A stretch of DNA of 64,000 bases from Bugula neritina (lineage: Eukaryota; Bryozoa; Gymnolaemata; Cheilostomatida; Bugulidae): contig OZ037769.1 of the NCBI GenBank assembly GCA_964035545.1, positions 1,534,501-1,598,500 of the forward strand. The letters are read 5' to 3'. Of this stretch, positions 28,731-42,090 are shown one piece after another. The position numbers and the translations under genes were made by a program. The number at the start of each line of letters is the position of its first letter. The first letter of the stretch is position 1. The notes beneath the pieces are model-generated. The model was not told where the DNA came from. It did not search any database and was given only the letters and a program-made list of their open reading frames with translations.

Positions 28731-31700
28731 CTGAAATAACCGGGCCAAGACCTCTCAACATTAAAAAACTTTTCAGAGTATTGATCCAGTAAAATAATGG
28801 TTTGACCTTCTCTCTAGCCAATCATATGGCATCTAACCAATTAATAAGCTTATAGAAAAGTGAATATCCCCATTTGTTCTTGTCATACGCAGGACAAGTA
28901 CCTGTTGGTGAAGTGACCCAACCTGCAAGCACTTGTATCATGGGTCATACTACACTGGCAGTCATTGATGAAGGGACTCACAAATGGTCCTACAATGAAA
29001 GGGTAATGCCATCTCATACAATAGGTCTATGGCCCTTGGGTTGATAACCATGCTAGCACAGATTCCTCAGTCACTCAACTCAAAATTATTCAGTCTAATT
29101 GGTTAACTCAAAGTTAGACATTAGAACTGCAAACCTACAGGAGTTTTTATCTAGACTGGAGCTAAAATGAAAAAGGTCTAATTTGTATTCAAATTCAAAG
29201 CGTATTTATTGTTCTCATTAAGAAATGCTTTCATAATTATGAAATGCATTGAACCAATTTTATTCGAATTTCTATCTGCAGAAGAAAATCAGATTAAAAC
29301 TGGTTCAATTTTTTCAAGTCAAATCAATAATATTACTTTCAAAACTGCCAGTATTAAATTACAACTGTCAAATCATTAACTAGAGTTTACAGTTTACTTT
29401 GAAATTATATATAAGCATTTTGCCAGGAGAAATTCTATATGCAAAAAGCAAAATAATTATATGTAAAGGTCTCACACCACATCTAAAACCCACGCAGTTT
29501 ACGGTGCCAGCATTTTATCAACAGGCAATGCTTAAAAGTATTTATACGGCTTTTAGGGGAATGCAAACTGAAGCATCCAACCGCAGTTAGTCAACTAACT
29601 AACTAAATAAAAGTTTACAATTGATTCACCAAAATGGCAGAAACCAACTCAACTTTTGAAAATTTGGTTGCAGCAAATATTTTAAAGATTTGAAAATATG
29701 GAGCAAAATAAATTACTAATTTTAGAATATGTGATGGCAATTCATTCATTTTAATTACTTATAACAATTAAATTACAAAATAAAATGAAATCCCAGTAAA
29801 GTAGAACACATGTATTTATAACTATCTTAACAAATATCTATAGAATGTAAATAAATATAATATGTTCAAATCAATCAAAGAGAATATGGGAATATCAATT
29901 CTTTGTATAATTATAAAACTTGCAAACCTTACTTATATTTAGTAACTTACGTTAAATATGTTTTAATACAAATATAAACTATAAAATGCATTCTATATGC
30001 ACATTGGGGAAATATTTTTCTAAAAGCTGAAAGATAAAAAAATTAAGTGATTTTTGGAATGCTGCAACATGCAAATTTCAGAGTAGCTATCAACCGAGAG
30101 TCCTAGCTCGCTCTCGTTGATGCCAATATAATCAAAGTCAACCCTCTATCACTACTAAACAACTACACCAGTTATAAACAGCATATGCCATGACAAGCAA
30201 GTTTGTTAATTTATATCACGGTTGTGCTAAGTCATCGCACTGATGTAGCAGTTATTGTTGCGTGCAATGAATTGCTTTCTTTTGGTAAAAAGCTTATATT
30301 CCAAAGATTTAGCAACTGCATTTGGCAATAGTATTACTAATTTCATGTAAAATATGACTCAGATAAAAAAATATAATTGATTTTTAATGTTCTGCACATG
30401 CGTATTTTATTATTTTATACAAAAAATATGGTATTTTAAAAAGAAATTTTTAAGGAGACTGGTTAACGTATGCTTCAAGCAAATTTTAAAATCTTACACA
30501 GCAACAGAATTAATCAAGGTACTAGTAAGAATAAACATATTCTATTTAATGGTATAAAATAATATCATTGTTTGAGTACACAATTTCAGCAATTAACTGG
30601 TAAGCTACAGTTGGAATCAGTGCTAATGATTTTATGACTTTGCCAGCTGTGGTAAACGTAAAACAAAATTGTTTTTTTAATGATTGAAAAAAGTCAACTT
30701 AACTTTTAGCTTATTATGTTAAAATATAATATTATAATACCAATAATTATTAACACCAACTATTATTAATGTATAAGATTATAATATAATAATAATGTGA
30801 CACTATAAAGTATAATACATATACTAGAAGTGCTTGAAAGCGATCACTTAGTACTGAGGGAGAATGGGGGGTGTTGGGGGAAACTTGGAGTAAATTGAAA
30901 ATGTAAGAAAATTGCCAATTACGTTTTCAATAAGTTATTTGTAGCTTCATGCAAAACCATAACCACATCTTGTAAAATAATCCGTGTCTTGCACATTTTT
31001 TCACAATTAGAATCCCTCTAAAATAGTATCTCCATAAATAACCTGATAGATTAGAAAACATTATAAAGTGAAATTTAACATATAATTTATAGTTTCAATA
31101 CTCCTTACTTTCAAAAGGAAACAGTTGGCTAGACGTAGTACCTTGCCAACAGGGGAAAGTAAAGCCAATTTCGACAAACAAATAATGTGCAGCTTAGTCA
31201 TGGTTTAGGTGAGTTCAAACATCACCTAATAGCTAGAAAATTTTCTGGTTATTTTTAGAATAATTTTATGAATTTTTAAAATGCCCAAAAATTACTTCAC
31301 TAGACTTCAGTCCAGTTATAACTTGGAAACAAATTTATAAGAAACGTAATAAAAACCGCTCACCACATGTTTTCAAAATATTTTGTTATCCTCTATTACC
31401 TTTCACTCAAAGGCAGAAAAAATGGCAATTGAAAATTTAATCTAGGGGCTTGAAACTTGAAGTGTTGCCGTTTATATGGGTCCCCAGGGCCTGTGTTATT
31501 AGTGTGATATTAGTCAATTCTGCCGGCACAAGAACTTGGCACTTTTCCAAATTTATGTGAAAATTCAATTTGCGTCGGTGCTCAAAATGAAGGTCATGAG
31601 TTGAGGATTAAAATTTAAATTAAAAACATTTTTTAAATTTTTTTACATAGTTTTTTAAAAAAAGATAATATAAAATATTATTATAAGAGGCTGTAAGATA

Positions 31701-32302
31701 GGTTTACACTGGAAGTTGGTATATCACAGTCATCATCAAGAGATGGTGCCACATGATTACATAACAGCTGATCTGATTGTAAAAAGATCATTACGAAGCA
31801 AATTATCTGATACCATCAAACTCAAGAGACCAAAAACCTGCTTCCATATTGTAACAGCCATAAAATAGCTGCAAGGGAAGCTTATCAGTAGTGAGAAGGT
31901 AGAAATATGCCAAGTGGAAAAATTCATTTTTTTAAAATACCAATTTAGTTTATATATGCACTTTACTCGCTTTTATCTCTCGACAATAATTCTTAATGGT
32001 ATCTTTCCATAGAATATGTTACATATATTTCTGTTGAATGTCACAGTTCACCAGTTCCAGACGGTAAAAAATTTACCAACTTTGTACTTTTGTCTGGTGA
32101 TGAGTTTTTTTTAGGTACAAACTAATAATATAATATCAGATTACACCCTCCTAACCATGCAGCTGGTATTTTTGATGTATCAACACGTGAGCTTAATATT
32201 CATTTTTATAAATTTCAAACCTCACACAGTGTTGTTTTATGTCTTTGCTAAGCACTCTCAAAATAAATGACTTGAGATTTACCCAACCAAATCGATTGGG
32301 TG
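28731..32302. other. Non-coding AT-rich DNA
   Basis: No convincing exons, RNA genes or TIRs were seen on either strand. It probably contains 5' intron or flank of the minus-strand gene. The open frame 29399-29590 lacks splice context and family resemblance. Confidence 0.4.
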
Positions 32303-32776
32303 TCATCCCAGATAGATGCTTCCCAGTTAGACGCTATTCATTTAATTTGGTACTATATATATTTTATGTGCAATTTATTTGAAAATCGTTGAAATATATG
32401 TATATTTAAATAAACTTGGATCAATTGCTTGTTATTTAGCACATAAATAAATTTTTTTGATTGGCATTAACTTATTAATTTTGCATTTTCTATACTTCCT
32501 AATGTTGGAAAAGATATTTCGTTAATAAGCATTCATTAAAGATAATCATTAGAATGTCTATTATTAACGTATATTACTGTTTTTTGTCCCACACTAACCC
32601 GTGGAAATTGAAATATTATTTCAGACAATTCATATTAGCTATCATAGCTATTAGCATATTAGATATTTAGCAATCGATACAACAGTTATATAAGTACATA
32701 TAGATATTAGGTATATTACTATACGAGGTACCAAAATAAAAATAGCCTCCAACTGGGAAGCATCTAACTGGGATGA
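32303..32776. mobile_element. 474-bp MITE with about 50-bp terminal inverted repeats
   Basis: The left end reads TCATCCCAGATAGATGCTTC and the right end, reversed, TCATCCCAGTTAGATGCTTC. The similarity continues to an inner GGTAC about 50 bases in. There is no ORF of its own, so it is non-autonomous. The target duplication is not clear. A second, truncated copy at 25560-25800 shows that it is a dispersed family. Confidence 0.7.
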
Positions 32777-35700
32777 AACTAGCGATTGAACATGGGGAAA
32801 CAAATGCATACATAAAATGTAATTAATAACTAGTTGTATTATACATTTGCAAGTCAGAAATATACCAATAATTGATATATTGATTGTAATGCCTAACACT
32901 TCCTCATGTGGGGCCAAGGGATGATTGAAATAACCATATAGGCCTACAAGAATTTAAGCTCGGTTAGTGAACAAGTAAGGCTATCAGTATGATCAGCTTT
33001 ATACACTGAAATTGTCAGTAATGTGGATATAATATGTCAGTGCAGCTTTTAGTACTCGGTGGGGAGATTACATCCTGATAACCACGAACTTTCAAATAGC
33101 TTCACTTTTAAGATCTAACCCACATACTTCCTATAAGGAGGCGGAAGGAACACTCAGCACCCACATTTTCAAAATCATGCTGGTTGATAAATTACTTGAT
33201 CTACTAATTTTTTTTAATGGCATGAGGCATAGTTTTAGGAAAAAGATAAAAACAATTAAATTTCGTTTTAGTGGTATGTGATTAAAAAACTCTTTCATAT
33301 TGGCTATTCAACTTGAGCATGACTCTAGTGTGACTCGGGTTGATGGAGGCATGCCAAGAGCAACTAAGAGTGGGACTTGGTTGGTTTGGCCCTGTTGCTC
33401 ATATAAAAATCAGTTTGAGAAAAACTTCTAGGCGCCCTGTTATTTTAACCATTGAACTATAGTTTCAGTTCAGTGATTTTAACCAAATAATAAATACGGA
33501 AAACATGAGTTGAAAGTGTTGAAGTCTGGACTCTATTTTCTGACGGAATAATGACAGGGCTTTATACTAGTTTTCATAAATCTAGTAAGGCAGTTCAACT
33601 ATTTCATCAGCTTGGTTACGCAACAATACCAGGCTTTGATATTGACTTTTTATGCTTTTGTCGGCTGCGTTATTTTCACGGGGTTAAGGGGGGAATTGTT
33701 TTGGTACTCAACTTCTACCTAAACATTAATAGGCTTTTGGCGTCTTACAGACAGTAGATTATGGCACTTCAAAGCATGTACTTATAGAGTGCTACGTGAA
33801 ATTATAATTATAGTCTGCAACTAATAATATACTACGTAGCCTTAGGTACTTCCTAGTAAGTCTACGCCATTACAATAACAATTATTGTCCCGTTTGTAAG
33901 CCGAGCTAGGCATGCAAGTAATTTAATGTAGATAAGTGCCCACAGCCAACTAAGAAAATCGATAGTATAAAAAGGGGCGGAGAGTTTAGGTCCTTCACAC
34001 TTGGCTTATCCAGTAACTAAAGAAGCTGAACTGTACGAAATATTTCTAGCCAGGAGACGCGTGCTTGTCAGCTGAAGGCTATTCAATACACTGCCAGGTC
34101 ACGAGGAAATCTCAACTCTATAGCTTGCTGGTCACTCTAATATTTTATATACTCAATTTTAACAGCTATAAATGCACATATTTAAGTTAGATCAAATTGA
34201 CTAAAGCAGAATAATTCCAGAACTGATTTTTTTACTCTTTGATAATATTTTTCCCAAAAAATGAATAGTTTTGACATGCATCCAGTAAGAAAATCATGAT
34301 GAGCATCCAAATTAGGTAGCATTTTAAAACATTTCAAATTTGAAGTCTGGCTTGTAACCAAAGCAGAAGTCTTAGTTTACTATATTGCCGGAAAATAGAG
34401 AACACTGGGTGATAAATTTATAACCTCTGGTAATATTGCTATAAGTGCTACAGCCTTATTTTTAATTTTAATATAAAATCAAAGCAAAAAGTAACACCTT
34501 CATCTTACTCAGGTGGGTAGCAGTATGAAGGTTACCACTTGCTGCCCAGTATGAAAACTTTATCAAAATAAATAAGAAGTTTAATTCAATCAAGAGCATA
34601 GCAATTTCGTACCAATTCTATGAAAATAATATTTTATTTTAAGCATTTTCAAAGCACAAAGGTAGCTTTTGTACAAAGTTATGGGCACATAAAAGGTTAA
34701 AAAAATTGCTAAATTTTAATGATTGATAGCATGTCAATCTAGCAATAAGTAAAAAATATGAGCAAAGTTTTTTCTCCTAATAAATTATTTTACAAAGTAT
34801 AATAAATAAATTATGTCAGTTGAATTTTTGATTAATCTTGTTTAGTAAGAGTAGTTAAATTTATAACTAATCGTCTTTTATAAGAAGGAATATATACAAC
34901 ACAACTATTTACAAAACACATTTATTCTGCATGAACCGTTTGTCAAAGCAATCACAGTTTATATTTGTGGCTTGAGAAATTATAAAATAGCCTAAGAGCC
35001 TATGAGATAAAATAAGAGACAGCCTAAGGAAATATACAGATAGCTGTGAATCTAAGTCCACTTGCAAGATGCATTATCGAGAATAAAGAACATTTATCAT
35101 ATTACATAGTTTGTTTTCTACAAGTTGCAGTAAAAAAAAATATATAATATAATAATTAAATTTAATCATTTAGAATAATTTATCTAAATGTATCTGTAAA
35201 GCTGAGAAAGGCTAAAATTAGCCTTTAATTATAGCAAATAGATTTGGGAATTTTGCAATAAATAGCATGCTGGCTGTGTAGTAGAATTCAATACTTTCCT
35301 GACAGCTTCATAAATGACTGCAGAAGGATAAAATTACACCCTGCATGCTGATTGAAGTGCTGCCACTAAATATAACTTATTTATCATACTTAAACCTAAA
35401 AAGAACTACAACAAAATATCTGTTGCCTCAAGTTATTCTAAGTTTTACTACACCAACAGTATTACTAACGGGATCAACTAGCAACCTTAGTTAGTAGCAA
35501 CTGGTACTAACTAGCTAGAGTCTAGACTCTAGAGAGAGTACATGTGTACTTCAAGTATTGGTAGTAGATGAGAAATTGTATAATGCTCATAGAGATAAGC
35601 AGCCATCACTGAACCTAAATGATCTCAACTGATCACAAAGACCCTCTTATAAACTTTGAATTAATATAAATTCTTTAGTTTACAAACTATGCTTAAATCT

Positions 35701-36773
35701 TGCAGGTTGTAAATGTAGACATATGCTAATCATGTGCCACTACTGAGATATAATCATTAACCATCTGTCAACTTGTTGTGATGAATATGAACCACTAACT
35801 ACAAAAGGAAATATAATGGACTGTGTGCATCATACACCTTCTGGCTTTAGAATAAGTTTAATTTATGTTCTCATGCTGAGCTAAGCTAAGCAATAATATA
35901 TTATATTATTATATGCAAAATACTATATTACACATAATATAAGATATTATATTATGTAATGTAATAAAACATATATAGTATGTGTATATACAATACACTA
36001 TTGCATATATAGTATATTATATTAAATATAATGTGTTATATATGTTATAACACACAAAGTTATATGATATAACACATGTGAATTTGTATGCTAGTAGTGT
36101 TGCCAGAAACAGCTGGTGTTTTGATACTAAACAAGGATGGCAATTTGAGTCTCATCTTGTCAAAGTGATTAGGAAAAATCTCTCTTTATAATTCTATAAA
36201 ATTGACAAACCAAAACTACTGCATTCAGAATAAGTTATGGCGAGTTTCGATTTGTTGTTGTGTTCTGTTACGAGCCTTCAACAAGTATTCTTATTGCAAA
36301 CCGCCAGGAAACTATTAAAATAGTTTCCAACTAACAGCTATGTTACTAAAGCTATTAAACTCTCATTAGGGCAGTTACAGAAAAAATTCAACGCTGGAAG
36401 TCTCAGTTGCAAGCTCCCAGGCTGTCAAAATAACTTGCAGTCCAGAACTGGCTCTTTAACCATATGTTATTAACAAGTAATTGCAGTTTACTAATTACAG
36501 TTAGCTAATGAGCATTAGGCTATAAAAGTCTATGTGGGTAAATAAATCTTGGCTCAAATTACTTAAACATTTTTAATTAAATAAGTTACATGCAGAGTTA
36601 AATATTTCACAATCAGAGGTGAATTGTGGTATGGTGGTTTAATTTAGTCATAACATAGCTCCTTATAATATATAGCAATGGCTATAATACTTTAGCATAC
36701 TGTTGATAACCATACTAGAAAAGAAAAGCTGCTACACATTTTCTAGCTAAATCTGCATAATAAACTCAGTTAC
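32777..36773. other. Non-coding AT-rich DNA with a TATA-type promoter-like site
   Basis: The only distinctive features are the TATA-like site near 33966 and a very AT-rich palindromic tract at about 35890-36080. No exons were identified. Confidence 0.4.
33964..33982 (+). promoter_or_regulatory. Candidate TATA-box core promoter
   Basis: TATAAAAAGGGGCGGAG is a strong TATA box with a GC-rich downstream element, unlike the AT-rich surroundings. A start site would be expected about 30 bases downstream (near 33996, CTTCACACTTGG). No first coding exon could be tied to it. The next plus-strand exon-like sequence is 7 kb away. Confidence 0.3.
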
Positions 36774-39223
36774 AATAGAGGCTTTTCACAAGCCCTCTGG
36801 GGACATTTGTATTTTGAAGTTGTCTCCTCCCAAACGGGCGAAGTGTAGTCTCCATGATATATAGAACAAGCACATAAAATCAGTAGAAATTTAAGGTTTG
36901 TGTGAAGACTATTGCTAGTACGAGTTTCATTTTTTCTGAGATTATTATTTTGGCATAAGCACACAGGTTAGCAGTTCCAGAAAAATTTTAAAAATTTTCT
37001 TTCTTCAAAAATCTTGAGAGAAATTAACTTCAAAGCATGTTTGTGGTTTTGGTTACTGCATGAGCAAGCTGAATTGGCAACTATGAGATAAGTCCCATTA
37101 ATCATTTGTTATGCTGGCTGTCATATTCAATTTATAGCTGTTGACCTTTCAACTCTTTGGTCAGAATGTGCTTGTTAACACAGTGTGAAAGCACTGCTAC
37201 TCTGCTAGTGCACTGAATGAGACAGCAGATTAGCTGTGTTAGCATTTTCATTACACTTACACACTTATGCTATGAGAATAGCTAGACTATAACCTCAACA
37301 TCCATCATTTTCACAAAAAGCATTTTCACAAAGCTATAGATATATATTAAATAGACAGATTAAATTTGTAGTATCAAAATGATGTGTGATAGCATGTGCA
37401 CTTAATTACACTTTGAAGAGTTTGTGCTACATTATGTTCAAAGGACCGTAAATGCTTTACATAGTTTCATGTTATGGCTAAAAACTTCTTTAAAAGAAAA
37501 ATATTACCAAAAAAAGCAAAGCTCAGTTTATGCAAAAATTTATTAAAAACACTTTATATTTAGGCAGGCATCTTTTTATTCAGTATCGATCCATCTTGAA
37601 ATATTTTATCTGCTCTAAATCTTCATTGCATATTTTACAACAGGTCTAATAGTTTTATTTAAAAGATTTAATTGAAATGTTATACTTGATTTTAATTTAC
37701 TTATCCTTTCGCATGCTTATTTTAAGATAATACCTGTAATATTCTAATTGGTGCTGCCGTGACTTATAGCCAACCTCTAAAATTTTATGTCATTCAAATA
37801 TGAGTCTCAAATTTAAGAAAGGCTTTATATTTTATAACATTTTGTGACCCATGGGATCAGCCAAGCTAGTTGTATAACTGCAGTTGAGTGTCAATAACAC
37901 TAGCTCATGATATTTGAAGCATGAGAAGTTGAGGAGCTATAACATTAAACAGTTTAACTGAAAACCCAAGCAAAATGTTAATTACCCAATTTTATCAACA
38001 TGCTTTCACTGCTTCACTTGTAAGAATCTACTTAATACTTTTCAACCAGAATTTCCTTCTAAAGTAATTTTCAGAGAATTAAGTTTATGCTGCAATTTGA
38101 TGAGTTGGGAAACTTGGGCTTTCAGGTGCAGTAGTGATTAGCTTAGTTTACCTATTTTATATTGTATATCCATTTTATTATATAACTATATTTTAACCTA
38201 CCATACATTAACTAGGATCTTGAATCTACCGCAGTTGACGGAGATGACTACTACACACGAGGTAGATGCAGTACTAATGGAGAAATTGAGAAAAGCCTTT
38301 GTTCTAGATTAGAAATGTAGCAAAAAGTTGTGTTATACGCAACACCAACATTTGTAACGAAAGTTAAAGAACTTAGGCTATCTCAATTTCTTCACTACTG
38401 CATGCTCCTAAATGCTACAAGCCACATGCAGGCATAATTAAGAAATAACAAAGCTGTAACACAAGGGCCTGAATGCCAACTGCTAAAAGGCTATCTCGGT
38501 TTTTGATTAAATTATCTAGATATATATTTATTTGAGCACAATTGTTACGATTGCAATAGATGCATTTAACCTGTATTAGAAAATTAACCGACTTGTATCA
38601 AAGCACATTTCATATTCGTTCCATACTACAAAATTAAATCTGTCTATTTAATATATATCTATAGCTTTGTGAAAATGCTTTTTGTGAAAATGATGGATGT
38701 TGAGGTTATAGTCTAGCTATTCTCATAGCATAAGTGTGTAAGTGTAATAAAAATGCTAACACAGCTAATCTGCTGTCTCATTCAGTGCACTAGCAGAGTA
38801 GCAGTGCTTTCACACTGTGTTAACAGCACATTCTGACCAAAGAGTTGAAAGGTCAACAGCTATAAATTGAATATGACAGCCAGCATAACAAATGATTAAT
38901 GGGACTTATCTCATAGTTGCCAATTCAGCTTGCTCATGCAGTAACCAAAACCACAAACATGCTTTGAAGTTAATTTCTCTCAAGATTTTTGAAGAAAGAA
39001 ATTTTTTAAAATTTTTCTGGAACTGCTAACCTGTGTGCTTATGCCAAAATAATAATCTCAGAAAAAATGAAACTCGTACTAGCAATAGTCTTCACACAAA
39101 CCTTAAATTTCTACTGATTTTATGTGCTTGTTCTATATATCATGGAGACTACACTTCGCCCGTTTGGGAGGAGACAACTTCAAAATACAAATGTCCCCAG
39201 AGGGCTTGTGAAAAGCCTCTATT
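36774..39223. mobile_element. Foldback element with about 600-bp inverted arms
   Basis: The arms 36774-37375 and 38623-39223 are near-identical inverted repeats; the few differences include a 1-base indel in TGTTAACA(A)GCAC. The ends read AATAGAGGCTTTTCAC and its complement. The 1.25-kb centre has no transposase. A frame of 64 codons is identical in both arms (36770-36964 minus and 39033-39230 plus), but I regard it as a by-product of arm identity because it has no domain. A TA target duplication outside GAGGCTTTT is possible but not proven. The near-identity implies recent insertion or ongoing gene conversion between arms. Confidence 0.75.
38216..38320 (+). other. Exon-like frame inside the foldback element
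   Basis: After an acceptor-like ACTAG at 38211-38215, a frame of 34 codons reads DLESTAVDGDDYYTRGRCST onward and ends LCSRLEM and TAG. Its composition is unlike the AT-rich flanks and looks like coding sequence. It may be a captured host fragment or chance. Confidence 0.25.
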
Positions 39224-40080
39224 AAATTGATTGTTTGAGTTGCTCAAACAGTTGGGGAAATAAAATTATATAGTTATGCTTAGCTTCTTGCATTAGTCAC
39301 CCAGTTAATCAACAAGATCTAAATCATCAAGAAACAATAAAAAAACTGCGGGTTTTTAATAAAAACAATGAAGCCTTCAAAAGCGTCCTAGAATTCTGCG
39401 TTTGTTTAACCTAGTGGATCTAAAAAAAGTGTAACAAATAGTTTAAACATCGTAGGCATCCAGGTTATTTCGATAAAATCAATTACTGTTAATTAAAAGT
39501 TCATACTTTTTTAGTTGCATTCACAAAATATTTAAAAAAAATCTCAACTCAATATACCAGAAAAAATGAATTAAAATATATGTGTTAATAGCACTGATAT
39601 TGACGTGACCGTGGCACATGAAAAATCTGAAAGAAGAGTTGTCTTCTATTTTTCTATATTAACGTATAGAGCTTGCCGTGAAAATACAGATTTTTAAAAA
39701 AAAATATTGTGACCCTCTGGTAACTTTTTGAATTTAGAAAATTGGCTCATATATTTCTTTTCATGTGGACAACAGCTCACTTTTTTTTAAATTTATTTTG
39801 AAGCTCTTTTCGTAAAAAATAATCAAAAGTAAAAAATCCAAAATTTTTACAAATTGGTTCGGGGCTTGACGTGAAAGGCGTTTGGACAAAGATGTCAAGG
39901 TCACCATTAATAAATATATTATTTCATCACAATACTGCACGGAAAGTTAATGAAGTGAGCTGAAAATTAGGTTGCTAGCATATTGATATACATTATATTG
40001 GTTGTTACAGTATTATTTTTTAAATTTGTTTTGTTATCAGTTATGTTTAACTTTTTCATAAAGCTGCTGTTAGACTAAGA

Positions 40081-40125
40081 GTAAGACATAATATTACCAT
40101 TACTAATGGTAATATTATGTCTTAC
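40081..40125. repeat. Perfect 45-bp palindrome
   Basis: The arm GTAAGACATAATATTACCAT continues two bases to the centre C at 40103, and the next 22 bases are its exact complement. There is no loop beyond one base and no nearby arms that would make it a TIR. Confidence 0.9.
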
Positions 40126-40169
40126 TAGCCCGCATTAGCAACAATGATAATATTAAATTAAAATTATTA

Positions 40170-40690
40170 TTAAATTCACGGTGAAGTGTCACTATGACTA
40201 TGATACTCTATAACTATGAGTATGAGTATCGTATAAATTAATTATAATGAGTATGAGTATCACTATGACATTAACTCAATCAGTGATTGACTATGTCTAT
40301 TACTATGAATATGACTATGCATAACTCAATGAGAATATCAATATGAATATGGCTTCTAATTCTTGTAACTTTTGACTATGACGATGCTGATACTGATAAT
40401 CACTGCCAGCCCAAGTCTCATACTCATAGTGATACTATTACTATTGTCTATTAGTATTAATAATTAGTATTACTCTTAGTACAACTACTAGTATTACTCA
40501 TAGTTCTGATAATGATGCAGATGATAGTTTTAGAAGTTCTACTTCTACTTTTAATTTTATAGTACGCTAGATTGTATATGTTGAACTCTACTCATTTTTT
40601 ACTACTAATGCTAATACTAATAGTAATAGTAATAATGATTATAGTTGTTATAATGATAGTAATACTAATAGTAATAACAACTATTTAAAT
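40170..40690. repeat. Cryptic simple-sequence field
   Basis: Short motifs (ATGAGT, GACTAT, ACTAAT, AGTAAT) alternate without a fixed period. Similar fields occur at about 44090-44200, 45550-45830 and 45920-46150, and a shorter one at 54005-54110. Confidence 0.7.
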
Positions 40691-41395
40691 TTGATAATTC
40701 ATGTTTTACAACAGCATTATCACTTATCAATTACATTGGTTCATAATATGCTTATTTTAATTTTGCTTTGTGTGTTTTGTCATGTTGTAAATTTAAGTTT
40801 GTATGGTTATTTAATGAACTAGAGAACTAGCCAAATGTTATGTAACAGTTGCAATAATTTACTATAAACTCAGTGAAATTTAAAACCTAATTGATATTAC
40901 TATAACATTGATTGTACAGAGGTAGCTAAAATATACATTAAATTACCAATAATTTTAACTCGCCAATACACTATGAGTAGAACAATCAAATGCAATGATA
41001 GAAAATTAATTAGTCATAGCAGCCCGTTGCTTGAAGAACATCAAGCTACAGGTCTAAAATTATGTAGTTTTGTGATCCATTACATAACAAAATAATTTTT
41101 TTCAAACTGGTTTAATACTTTTATTATGAACACGCTTATCAAAGTAACATGTTTGTGATGTATATTCTATTAAAAAAGCAATCACATCAGGTTTTCAACT
41201 TGTATGTTGTACAATGTTTATTATGGTGACAAGTTACTAAATCATATGGTTCAGCTTTGTAAAGTAAAGCTGATAAAATAAATACAAGTATGTGATTGTT
41301 TTACTACTATATATTAAATTTAAATGAGTTGAATAATATCCTAGTGCAGTGAATTAGATATTTTTTAGCTTTGGTACACCTGTTTGTTATAGGCT

Positions 41396-42023
41396 AACAT
41401 TCCACCAATAGAAGAATGGTGCAAGTAGAAGAAATTTCAGGCGCAGAAAGCTAAGGAGCAGTCAGAATGCTGCCAGAGTTGTGAAGAGGCACTTGAAAAA
41501 GCTGAATTTCAATAATGACATGACATTCGTAACATATCACCCTGGTGTATTTGAACTGACATGGCCAGCAGAGTTCTCGAAGTCACATTCAACAGCTATT
41601 TACATCATCATGGTTAGCTTAAATTTAATTCCTATATCAGTCTCTAATATATAGTTTGATATCTGCTGTAAATTCGCTTAAGGAGCATACACATAACCAA
41701 AACTGAGTTACACTATAGTATTTGTTCTTGAATATATTTACCAAGATAAGTAGATTTGCTAATTCATTTTAACAGTAAAATTATAATGATACAACAATTT
41801 TTCTTTTAGATGATTCAATCAATAACACAAGACACTACAACATGGTTTTGCAGTTATAGAGTATTAATTTTCTGGCTCTTTCCAAATCTTCATAGAAGGC
41901 AAAGAAAACCACCGTCAGCTTGCCTTTATAACTGAGTGCAAGCTTCTTCCACCTACAGATGATGATAAACAATTTGCTGATGTGGAACTTTCTAATTTTG
42001 TTTACAATGAAGATAGATTATAG
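41396..42023 (+). pseudogene. Unidentified coding fragments with stop and polyA signal
   Basis: Two islands look coding. The first follows an acceptor-like TTATAG and contains ANIPPIEEWCK, then a TAG, then KKFQAQKAKEQSECCQSCEE in one frame. It continues in the next frame with DMTFVTYHPGVFELTWPAEF and ends at IYIIM before GTTAGC (41615). The second (41896-42023, after CATAG) reads GKENHRQLAFITECKLLPPT and ends VYNEDRL and TAG. An AATAAA follows at 42085-42090. The frame change and internal stop suggest a decaying gene, though a gene with unseen splicing is possible. I cannot name the family. Confidence 0.35.
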
Positions 42024-42084
42024 GACATTATTCTTTATGTAAAGATTGTCAAGTTTTGTTATAATTAAGAACAGTTTTAGTTTC

Positions 42085-42090
42085 AATAAA
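42085..42090 (+). terminator. Polyadenylation signal after the unidentified fragment
   Basis: AATAAA lies 62 bases after the TAG at 42021-42023. This is a normal spacing for a 3' end and supports the view that the preceding island was a terminal exon. Confidence 0.35.

Larger units (their letters stand above)
39224..41395. other. Non-coding DNA with cryptic TATGAG/AATACT satellites
   Basis: It includes the perfect palindrome at 40081-40125. At 40170-40690 there are irregular runs of ATGAGT, ACTATG and TAATAG hexamers or triplets. No genes were seen. Confidence 0.5.

Noticed and set aside
36770-36964. 64-codon frame also present at 39033-39230
   Set aside because: Its conservation is explained by the near-identical inverted arms of the foldback element. 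It has no domain and no splice or promoter support.
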